Assembly (NCBI RefSeq): GCF_034009455.1
Contig: NZ_CP125380.1
Location: forward strand, 5,779,501-5,843,500
Reading direction: 5' to 3'
Length of the DNA: 64,000 nt
DNA from: Pseudomonas sp. P5_109
Lineage (GTDB): Bacteria; Pseudomonadota; Gammaproteobacteria; Pseudomonadales; Pseudomonadaceae
Below, piece by piece: positions 56,928 to 64,000 of this stretch (positions are counted from its first letter, which is position 1; each line of letters begins with the position of its first letter). The notes under the pieces were generated by a model, which was not told the DNA's origin, ran no database searches, and saw only the letters and a list, made by a program, of their open reading frames with translations. The position numbers and the translations under genes are program-made.

Positions 56928-59900
56928 AGGGACATGGTTCGGTTTCAGCCTGGTGCATCGATCACCCGGTCGCCACCATTCTGCTGACCTTTGCCCTGGT
57001 GCTGCTGGGCGTGATTGCTTTCCCGCGTCTGCCCATCGCGCCTCTGCCGGAAGCGGAATTCCCGACCATCCAGGTGGCCGCGCAACTGCCCGGGGCCAGC
57101 CCGGAAACCATGGCGTCGTCGGTAGCCACGCCCCTTGAAGTGCAGTTCAGCGCCATCCCCGGCGTGACTCAGATGACCTCGAGCAGCGCGCTCGGCTCGA
57201 CCAACCTGACCTTGCAATTCACCCTCGACAAGAGCATCGACACCGCCGCCCAGGAAGTCCAGGCAGCAATCAACACCGCCGCCGGCAAGCTGCCCAAGGA
57301 CATGCCGAACCTGCCGACCTGGCGCAAGGTCAACCCGGCCGACAGCCCGGTGCTGATCCTCAGCGTCAACTCCTCGTTGATGCCGGGCCCGGAGCTCAGC
57401 GACTTGACGGAAACCCTGTTGTCCCGTCAGCTCAGTCAGGTCGACGGTGTAGGCCAGGTCTCCATCACCGGTCAGCAACGTCCGGCGATTCGTGTGCAAG
57501 TGTCCGCCGATAAACTGGCGGCGATTGGCCTGACCCTGGCCGACATTCGCCTGGCCATCCAGCAAACCAGCCTCAACCTGGCCAAGGGTGCGCTGTACGG
57601 GGAGTCGAGCATCTCGACCCTGTCCACCAACGACCAGTTGTTCCATCCCGACGAATACAGCCAACTGATCGTTTCCTACAAGGATGGCGCACCGGTTCAC
57701 CTCAAGGATGTCGCCAAAGTCGTCAACGGTTCGGAAGATGCCTACGTCCAGGCCTGGGCAGGCTCGCAACCGGGGGTCAACCTGGTGATCTTCCGCCAGC
57801 CGGGGGCCAACATCGTCGAGACCGTCGACCGCATTCAGGCGGCGTTACCGGCGCTGGAAGCGATGTTGCCCGCCTCGGTGCAGGTCAAGGTGCTGATCGA
57901 CCGCACCCAGACCATCCGCGCTTCGCTGCATGAAGTGGAAATCACCTTGCTGATTGCCATCATGCTGGTGGTGGCGGTGATGGCGTTGTTCCTGCGCCAG
58001 CTGTCGGCCACGTTGATTGTGTCGGCGGTGCTGGGTGTGTCGCTGATCGCCAGTTTTGCCCTGATGTATGTGATGGGCTTCAGCCTGAACAACCTGACGC
58101 TGGTGGCGATCGTGGTGGCTGTGGGGTTTGTGGTCGACGATGCGATCGTGGTGGTGGAGAACATTCACCGCCATCTGGAGGCCGGTGACGGCATGCGCGA
58201 GGCCGCGATCAAAGGCGCCGGCGAAATCGGTTTCACCGTGGTGTCGATCAGTTTCTCGCTGGTGGCTGCGTTCATTCCACTGCTGTTCATGGGTGGCGTG
58301 GTCGGGCGGTTGTTCAAGGAGTTCGCCCTGACTGCCACCTCGACCATCATGATTTCGGTGGTGGTCTCCCTGACGTTGGCACCGACGCTGGCGGCGCTGT
58401 TCATGCGCGCGCCGGTGCATCACGCCCACGACAAACCGGGCTTCGGTGAGCGTCTGTTGGCGTGGTACGAAAAAGGCCTGCGCCGTGCCCTCGCCCACCA
58501 GAAAACCATGATCGGTGTGTTCGCTTTATCGCTGGCTCTGGCTGTCGCCGGTTACATCTTCATTCCCAAGGGGTTCTTCCCGATACAGGACACCGGTTTC
58601 GTCCTCGGCACCACTGAAGCTGCTGCCGATATTTCCTACGGCGACATGGTGAAAAAACACCTGGCGATGGCCGAAATCGTCGCTGCCGATCCCGCTGTCG
58701 AAACGTTTTCACATTCCGTCGGTGTCTCGGGCAGCAACCAGACCATCGCCAACGGCCGCTTCTGGATCACCCTGAAAAAACGCAGTGACCGCGATGTCTC
58801 GGCCAGCGAGTTCATCGACCGGATTCGCCCGCAACTGATGAAAGTACCGGGCATTGTCCTGTACCTGCGCGCCGGGCAAGACATCAACCTCAGCTCTGGC
58901 CCGAGTCGTGCGCAGTATCAATATGTGCTCAAGAGCAATGACGGCGCGACCCTCAGCACCTGGACCCAGCGCCTGACAGAAAAACTGCGCGCCAACCCGG
59001 CCTTTCGCGACATCTCCAATGACCTGCAACTGGGCGGCAGCATCACCCACATCAGCATCGACCGCAGCGCCGCAGCCCGTTTCGGCCTGACCGCCAGCGA
59101 CGTCGACGAGGCGCTGTACGATGCGTTCGGTCAGCGCCAGATCAACGAATTCCAGACTCAGGTCAATCAATACAATGTGATCCTGGAACTGGACACCAAG
59201 CAGCGCGGCAAGGCCGAAAGCCTCAACTATTTCTACCTGCGTTCGCCCCTGAGTGGGGAAATGGTGCCGCTGTCGGCCTTGGCCAGGTTCGATGCACCGA
59301 CCGTCGGCCCGCTGTCCATCGCCCATGACGGCATGTTCCCCGCCGCCAATCTGTCGTTCAACCTGGCCCCCGGCGTAGCGTTGGGCGATGCGGTGATCAT
59401 GCTCAACCAGGCCAAGGCCGACATCGGCATGCCGGCCGCCATCAGCGGTAATTTCCAGGGCGCGGCCCAGGCGTTCCAGAGTTCGCTGGCCAGCCAGCCG
59501 TGGCTGATCCTCGCGGCGCTGGTGGCGGTGTACATCATTCTCGGTGTGCTCTACGAGAGCTTCGTGCACCCGCTGACGATCATTTCGACCTTGCCGTCGG
59601 CGGGCCTCGGCGCGGTGATCATGCTGTGGATCTGCGGTCAGGACTTTTCGATCATGGCCTTGATCGGGCTGGTGCTGTTGATTGGTATCGTCAAGAAAAA
59701 CGGCATCCTGATGATCGACTTCGCCCTCGAAGCGCAGCGCAATGGCGGGCTGTCGCCTGAAGAAGCGATTTTCAAGGCCTGTATCACGCGGTTCCGGCCG
59801 ATCATCATGACCACCCTCGCCGCCCTGCTCGGCGCCCTGCCGCTGATGCTCGGCTACGGCACCGGCGCCGAACTACGCCAGCCGTTGGGGATCGCTGTGG

Positions 59901-60037
59901 TCGGCGGTTTGCTGGTGAGCCAGGCGCTGACGCTGTTCACCACGCCGGTCATATACTTGTGGCTGGAGCGGTTATTTCATAGGCACACTCTCTCACCAGC
60001 ACCTCCGCCCGTACCGGCGCTGGCGACCACAGACTGA
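56924..60037 (+). CDS. RND multidrug efflux permease (HAE-1 type)
   Basis: 1037 residues, the usual length for RND permeases. Twelve helices are expected; the first is DHPVATILLTFALVLLGVIA. TM4 holds the paired aspartates (GFVVDDAIVVVENIHRHL) that mark hydrophobic/amphiphilic drug exporters rather than metal (HME) pumps. The second half repeats the fold (AALVAVYIILGVLYESFVHP; IVKKNGILMIDFALEAQ). It pumps substrates from the periplasm and inner membrane by proton exchange. Probably co-transcribed with the two-component genes that follow by 9 bases. Confidence 0.94.
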   Translation: MKGHGSVSAWCIDHPVATILLTFALVLLGVIAFPRLPIAPLPEAEFPTIQVAAQLPGASPETMASSVATPLEVQFSAIPGVTQMTSSSALGSTNLTLQFTLDKSIDTAAQEVQAAINTAAGKLPKDMPNLPTWRKVNPADSPVLILSVNSSLMPGPELSDLTETLLSRQLSQVDGVGQVSITGQQRPAIRVQVSADKLAAIGLTLADIRLAIQQTSLNLAKGALYGESSISTLSTNDQLFHPDEYSQLIVSYKDGAPVHLKDVAKVVNGSEDAYVQAWAGSQPGVNLVIFRQPGANIVETVDRIQAALPALEAMLPASVQVKVLIDRTQTIRASLHEVEITLLIAIMLVVAVMALFLRQLSATLIVSAVLGVSLIASFALMYVMGFSLNNLTLVAIVVAVGFVVDDAIVVVENIHRHLEAGDGMREAAIKGAGEIGFTVVSISFSLVAAFIPLLFMGGVVGRLFKEFALTATSTIMISVVVSLTLAPTLAALFMRAPVHHAHDKPGFGERLLAWYEKGLRRALAHQKTMIGVFALSLALAVAGYIFIPKGFFPIQDTGFVLGTTEAAADISYGDMVKKHLAMAEIVAADPAVETFSHSVGVSGSNQTIANGRFWITLKKRSDRDVSASEFIDRIRPQLMKVPGIVLYLRAGQDINLSSGPSRAQYQYVLKSNDGATLSTWTQRLTEKLRANPAFRDISNDLQLGGSITHISIDRSAAARFGLTASDVDEALYDAFGQRQINEFQTQVNQYNVILELDTKQRGKAESLNYFYLRSPLSGEMVPLSALARFDAPTVGPLSIAHDGMFPAANLSFNLAPGVALGDAVIMLNQAKADIGMPAAISGNFQGAAQAFQSSLASQPWLILAALVAVYIILGVLYESFVHPLTIISTLPSAGLGAVIMLWICGQDFSIMALIGLVLLIGIVKKNGILMIDFALEAQRNGGLSPEEAIFKACITRFRPIIMTTLAALLGALPLMLGYGTGAELRQPLGIAVVGGLLVSQALTLFTTPVIYLWLERLFHRHTLSPAPPPVPALATTD

Positions 60038-60046
60038 GGCGGGGTC

Positions 60047-60724
60047 ATGCGCGTCCTGATTATCGAAGACGAGGAAAAAACCGCGGATTATCTGCACCGC
60101 GGTCTGACGGAACAGGGTTACACCGTGGACCTGGCGCGGGATGGGGTCGAAGGCCTGCACCTGGCGCTGGAGAGCGACTACGCGGTGATCGTCCTCGACG
60201 TGATGTTGCCGGGCCTGGACGGCTTCGGCGTGTTGCGCGCCTTGCGTGCGCGCAAGCAAACCCCGGTGATCATGCTCACCGCCCGCGAGCGTGTGGAGGA
60301 CCGCATCAAGGGCCTGCGTGATGGCGCCGATGATTACCTGGGCAAGCCGTTTTCCTTCCTTGAACTGGTGGCGCGCCTGCAAGCGCTGACCCGGCGCAGC
60401 GGTGGTCATGAACCGGTGCAGGTGAGCATCGCCGACCTGTGGATAGATTTGATCAGCCGCAAGGCGACCCGAGGTGGCGCACGGCTGGACCTGACCGCCA
60501 AGGAGTTTTCGCTGCTCAGTGTGCTGGCCCGGCGCCAGGGTGAAATCCTCTCGAAAACCGCCATTGCCGAGATGGTCTGGGACATCAATTTCGACAGCGA
60601 CGCCAACGTCGTCGAAGTCGCGATCAAACGCTTGCGGGCCAAACTCGACGGGCCGTTCGAAGAGAAATTGCTGCACACCATTCGTGGCATGGGTTATGTA
60701 CTGGAGAGCCGTGGTGTCCAGTAA
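60047..60724 (+). CDS. OmpR-family response regulator (CusR/CopR-like)
   Basis: 225 residues. Receiver domain with acidic pocket IIEDEE, phospho-acceptor Asp51 in VIVLDVMLPG, Thr/Ala in MLTARE and Lys in GKPFSF. C-terminal winged helix LTAKEFSLLSVLARRQGEIL and the recognition region DANVVEVAIKRLRAKLD. It follows the RND permease by 9 bases and is probably autoregulating that pump operon with the next gene. A GAGGCGGGG site precedes the ATG. Confidence 0.93.
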   Translation: MRVLIIEDEEKTADYLHRGLTEQGYTVDLARDGVEGLHLALESDYAVIVLDVMLPGLDGFGVLRALRARKQTPVIMLTARERVEDRIKGLRDGADDYLGKPFSFLELVARLQALTRRSGGHEPVQVSIADLWIDLISRKATRGGARLDLTAKEFSLLSVLARRQGEILSKTAIAEMVWDINFDSDANVVEVAIKRLRAKLDGPFEEKLLHTIRGMGYVLESRGVQ

Positions 60725-62078
60725 CTCGATCGCGCTGCGCCTCAGTGGGATGTTCACGCTGGTGGCGCTTTTAGTCTTTCTGCTGATCGGCTGGGCGTTG
60801 TACCAACAGGTCGACAAGGGCCTGGGCCTGCTGCCCGAAGCTGAACTCGATGCGCGCTACAGCGTGCTCGAATCCACGGTCGGCCGTTACGGCACGCCCG
60901 AGCATTGGGTGAAGATCAACAACAAGCTCAATCTGCTGAGCGAAGAAGACAAACGCATCAGTTTCTGGATCATCAGCGGCGATCCACCTTTCGAATACGG
61001 CAACCTGACCCCACAGATCCGCGCCTTTGCCCAAGGACCGCTGGGCACGCGCGATATGCATCTGCCGGATCACCCCTATCCGCTGAAAGTGCTGGTCAGC
61101 GAGTTCCCGGCCAAGGACCAGCGCCCGCCCCTGCGCTTCATGATCGCCATTGATACCGAGACGTTTTTCCACACCCAGCATCAGTTGCTGATCGCACTGA
61201 TCAGCCTGGCAATCGTCGGCGTATTACTGGCCTCGGCACTGGGTTACTGGGTGGCTCGGATCGGCCTCAAGCCGCTGATCAAACTGTCCCAGGAAGCCCA
61301 GCGCCTGGCCCCGCCGTTGCGGTCGGGGCGCCTGCGCTTGTCACCGTTGCCGCCGGAACTCGATCAATTCGTCAGCTCGTTCAACTCGACCCTGGAACGG
61401 GTTGAGCAAGCCTACTCACGCCTTGAATCGTTCAATGCCGACGTCGCCCACGAACTGCGCTCGCCACTGACCAACCTGATCGGCCAGACCCAGGTCGCAC
61501 TGACCCGCGGACGCTCCGCCGAGCATTACTTCGAAGTGCTGCAATCGAACCTCGAGGAGCTTGAGCGGCTGCGCTCGATCATCAACGACATGCTGTTCCT
61601 CGCCAGCGCCGATCAGGGCAGCAAGGCGACAAAGCTCACCTCGACCTCGCTGGCCGATGAGGTGGCCACGACCCTGGAATATCTGGATTTCATACTCGAA
61701 GACGCCCAGGTCCAGGTTGAGGTCAGTGGTGATGCGCAAGTGCGTATCGAGATCGCCCATCTGCGCCGGGCGCTGATCAATCTGCTGAACAACGCGGTGC
61801 AGCACACCGCCCCCGGGCAGGTGATTCAGGTGCACATAGAGAACGCAGGGCACCAGGTCAGCATTGGCGTCGCCAACCCCGGTTCGCCGATTGACAGTGA
61901 ACACCTGCCACGGCTGTTCGAGCGCTTCTACCGGGTCGATGCATCACGCAGCAACAGCGGCCACAACCATGGCCTTGGGCTGGCCATCGTCAAGGCTATT
62001 GCGTTGATGCATGGTGGGGATGTGTTTGTGCGCAGTGACCATGGAATGAATACGTTCGGGATTCATCTTCCGGTCTGA
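60714..62078 (+). CDS. Heavy-metal-sensor-type histidine kinase (CusS-like)
   Basis: 454 residues from a GTG at 60714 (GGAG upstream), overlapping the response-regulator end. Two membrane helices (MFTLVALLVFLLIGWALYQQ near 13-32 and LLIALISLAIVGVLLASALG near 158-177) flank a periplasmic sensor of about 125 residues. HAMP, then HisKA with phospho-His246 in FNADVAHELRSPL, N box LINLLNNAVQH, and G box HNHGLGLAIVKAIALMHGG. It phosphorylates the adjacent regulator. The signal is not evident, although its subfamily often senses copper or silver. Confidence 0.92.
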   Translation: MSSNSIALRLSGMFTLVALLVFLLIGWALYQQVDKGLGLLPEAELDARYSVLESTVGRYGTPEHWVKINNKLNLLSEEDKRISFWIISGDPPFEYGNLTPQIRAFAQGPLGTRDMHLPDHPYPLKVLVSEFPAKDQRPPLRFMIAIDTETFFHTQHQLLIALISLAIVGVLLASALGYWVARIGLKPLIKLSQEAQRLAPPLRSGRLRLSPLPPELDQFVSSFNSTLERVEQAYSRLESFNADVAHELRSPLTNLIGQTQVALTRGRSAEHYFEVLQSNLEELERLRSIINDMLFLASADQGSKATKLTSTSLADEVATTLEYLDFILEDAQVQVEVSGDAQVRIEIAHLRRALINLLNNAVQHTAPGQVIQVHIENAGHQVSIGVANPGSPIDSEHLPRLFERFYRVDASRSNSGHNHGLGLAIVKAIALMHGGDVFVRSDHGMNTFGIHLPV

Positions 62079-62092
62079 CTCCCCCAATCCCT

Positions 62093-62225
62093 TGTGGTGA
62101 GGGGGCTTGCCCCCGTTCGGTGGCGAAGCCGCCGTAAATCCGGTATGCCGGGTGAATCAGGTCAATCGCGGTCGCAGGTTTTGGGGCTGCTGCGCAGCCC
62201 GACGGGGGCAAGCCCCCTCGCCACA
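62093..62225. repeat. REP-like doublet of a different family (GGGGGCTTGCCCCC type)
   Basis: Inverted arms TGTGGTGAGGGGGCTTGCCCCC-like and its inverse ending CCCCTCGCCACA. The spacer contains a perfect GGGCTGC-TGC-GCAGCCC hairpin (62184-62200). It lies just after the sensor kinase gene. Confidence 0.88.
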
Positions 62226-62358
62226 GAAAAGCGCCTGGCATCACAACTATTGCCGTAGCCGCAACAGTCCTTTCATGAATCCGCTCTTTTTCCCCTCGCC
62301 TCATATCCTTATCTTTGCCCGCACCAAACAGCACTTGCCAAGCAAGAAGGTTTTAAAG

Positions 62359-62583
62359 ATGTCCAACAGTATGGGTATTGCCAGCGCTTTCGTTTTGTCC
62401 TCTTTGTTCCTGTCGCCATTGGCGATGGCGGAAGAATCGCAGACTTTCGTCGCGCATAACACCGCACGCGCTGCAGCGTTCGAAGAGCATCAGATCGAGA
62501 TGACGGCCAAGGCTGCGCAAGACGCCCAAGCCCCGCAAGCATCCAGCACTCAGGCCCGGTCAGGGGCCGAGAAAGACAGCTGA
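62359..62583 (+). CDS. Small secreted protein, function unknown
   Basis: 74 residues with a clear signal peptide (MSNSMGIASAFVLSSLFLSP, cleavage near LAMA-EE), leaving about 49 mature residues rich in Ala, Gln and Glu (AAFEEHQIEMTAKAAQDAQA). Start at ATG 62359; longer frames upstream run into the REP doublet. A perfect terminator follows, so it is a monocistronic unit. I do not recognise the family. Confidence 0.7.
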   Translation: MSNSMGIASAFVLSSLFLSPLAMAEESQTFVAHNTARAAAFEEHQIEMTAKAAQDAQAPQASSTQARSGAEKDS

Positions 62584-62650
62584 TCCGCACCTGTCATACC
62601 TGTTTCCCTCGACACTTTTCATCGGCTCTTCCCTTTGAAAAGTTGTCTTC

Positions 62651-62678
62651 AAAGCCGCTGCTATCAGCGGCTTTTTTT
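62651..62678 (+). terminator. Rho-independent terminator after the small secreted protein
   Basis: AAGCCGCTG-CTAT-CAGCGGCTT followed by a run of Ts, 69 bases past the stop codon. Confidence 0.9.
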
Positions 62679-62705
62679 ATAGTTCTTCACGCTATCCCGG
62701 GAAAC

Positions 62706-62820
62706 TGTAGGAGCCGGCTTGCCGGCGATGGACTCAAGTGCGCCGCGTTTATCCAGTTCATACGCGTTATCGTTAACGACCATCGCTGCGATGCGGCGAC
62801 CCGACAAGCCAGCTCCTACA
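62706..62820. repeat. Degenerate REP doublet (TGTAGGAGCCGGC type)
   Basis: Left arm TGTAGGAGCCGGCTTGCCGG is intact; the right arm (GACAAGCCAGCTCCTACA) has several changes, suggesting an older copy. Confidence 0.85.
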
Positions 62821-62950
62821 GGGCAATTTTTGCAACGAAAGTCACTACCTCCACGCCATTGATCAATCGTTCGAGTAACAGGAACGATTCATTCGGCTGC
62901 TGCGTTTATGCAACTACGCTTACAACGTCCCTTTAGCAGACGTCAGCCCT

Positions 62951-64000
62951 ATGACCCCAAGCCGCACCCCGCATTTTCAAGGCCCGCCCGGGCGACCCGA
63001 AATCATGGTGATCTTCGGCAGCACCCTGACTGTGATCTCGATCCTGTGCATCGTCACTTTCCTGCTGATCCGCGAACACGCCTACGCCCAGCAGACCGCC
63101 ACACGCAGCGCAACCACCATTGCGCAACTGATCGATGCCGATGTCCTGCGTACGGTCGAACTCTACGATATGACCTTGCAGGGCCTGATTGCCGCTGCCC
63201 AACGGGATGACATTAAGCAGGTTTCGCCGCAGATCCGTCATCTGGTGCTGTTCGACCGCTCCACCACCGCGCGCTACAAGGGTGACATCCTGCTGCTGGA
63301 CAAGCACGGCGACGTGCTGGCCGACTCCTCATTGATCGAACCGAAACCGGGCAACTTCGCTGACCGCGATTATTTCCTGGCCCACGCCTTCAATCGTGAC
63401 ACCGGCATGTTTATCAGCCGACCGTTCAAGCCGCGTTGCGACTGCGACGACAGCGACGAATGGCGCATCAGTTTCAGCCGGCGCATTTCCTCGCCCACGG
63501 GTGAGTTTCTGGGGGTCGCAGTAGCCTCGATGCGCATGAGCTACTTCGACCAGCTGTTCAACAGCCTCGACATCGGCACTGGCAGTACGCTGGCCATCAT
63601 CAACGATGACGGGGTTCTCCTGGCGCAGAAACCGCACCGGGAACAAAACTCCATCGGCAAGAGCTTCTCCAGCCGGCCCAACGTCATTCGCATGCTGCAA
63701 GAGCGCAGCGGCACCTTCGAAAGCGTATCGAGCGTCGACCATCAACGGCGCCTGTACACCTTTTCCCGGGTCGGCAATCTGCCCCTGACCGTCATCGTGG
63801 CCCTTTCTATCGACGAGGTGTTTGCCACCTGGAACCGCACGGCCTATGTGATCAGCGGTGCTACCGGGGTTTTGTGCATCGGTTTGTTGTGGTTGACCTG
63901 GCTGCTCTGCCGCGAGCTGCGCCTACGCCAACATGCCGAGCAGGAGTTGTCGCAACTGGCGGCCACCGATGCCTTGACCGGCGTGGCCAACCGTAGATCC
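62951..64000 (+). CDS. Membrane sensor diguanylate cyclase (partial)
   Basis: 350 residues are in the window; the 3' end is cut. Transmembrane helix near residues 19-40 (MVIFGSTLTVISILCIVTFL), a periplasmic double-CACHE sensor (LADSSLIEPKPGNFADRDYF, GVAVASMRMSYFDQLF), and a second helix near 297-318 (AYVISGATGVLCIGLLWLTW). It then begins a GGDEF domain (LAATDALTGVANRRS) at the window edge. It likely makes c-di-GMP in response to an external ligand; whether GGDEF is intact or followed by EAL cannot be seen. The start is uncertain because no strong ribosome site precedes the ATG. Confidence 0.88.
   Translation, partial: MTPSRTPHFQGPPGRPEIMVIFGSTLTVISILCIVTFLLIREHAYAQQTATRSATTIAQLIDADVLRTVELYDMTLQGLIAAAQRDDIKQVSPQIRHLVLFDRSTTARYKGDILLLDKHGDVLADSSLIEPKPGNFADRDYFLAHAFNRDTGMFISRPFKPRCDCDDSDEWRISFSRRISSPTGEFLGVAVASMRMSYFDQLFNSLDIGTGSTLAIINDDGVLLAQKPHREQNSIGKSFSSRPNVIRMLQERSGTFESVSSVDHQRRLYTFSRVGNLPLTVIVALSIDEVFATWNRTAYVISGATGVLCIGLLWLTWLLCRELRLRQHAEQELSQLAATDALTGVANRRS

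Overview
This window is a chromosomal segment of a Pseudomonas from the fluorescens group. The evidence is high-GC coding sequence with Pseudomonas-style Shine-Dalgarno sites, gene order aapJ/estB/rhlB/dauBAR matching the PA3858-PA3865 region of P. aeruginosa as I recall it, a complete twelve-gene alginate operon, and at least 17 inverted REP doublets of the types common in fluorescens-group genomes.

Layout. 1-1150: end of a CynX-type MFS transporter and its GntR/FadR-type regulator. 1402-5581 (minus): aapJQMP, a general L-amino-acid ABC importer. 6050-12262: carboxylesterase estB, RNA helicase rhlB, the D-arginine racemisation genes dauB, dauA and dauR, and an orphan amino-acid binding protein. 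12552-13720 (minus): moaC-moaD-moaE of molybdopterin synthesis. 13958-17854: a PIN-PhoH ATPase, a secreted polysaccharide-deacetylase-like protein and yaaA. 17855-35317: a long structured leader followed by algD-8-44-K-E-G-X-L-I-J-F-A, which makes, modifies and exports alginate. 35396-46835 (minus): a Tc insecticidal-toxin operon with a TcA split into two proteins and a TccC/RHS protein, but no TcB gene. 46835-48841: a small membrane protein, a short-chain dehydrogenase and an NTF2-like protein. 48993-53903 (minus): a HlyD/DUF1656/FUSC/outer-membrane-lipoprotein efflux system (AaeAB-like) with a divergent LysR regulator. 55767-62078: an RND pump (adaptor and permease) followed by a response regulator and sensor kinase. 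62359-62583: a small secreted protein. 62951-end: the start of a membrane sensor with a GGDEF motif.

The most notable points are as follows. (1) A 90-bp REP doublet sits in frame inside the signal-peptide region of algK. (2) The TccC C-terminal payload has the motif layout of a class I SAM-dependent methyltransferase rather than a recognisable ADP-ribosyltransferase. (3) A CTGT-N8-ACAG LexA-type box lies upstream of the Tc operon, suggesting SOS control. (4) The first Tc gene carries an A10 slippage tract. (5) DauA has Leu at position 48, where the P. aeruginosa enzyme has an active-site His. (6) The algD leader holds a 12-codon upstream ORF with its own ribosome binding site and several perfect stem-loops.

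All functional calls come from reading motifs and remembered family sequences. No database search was run.
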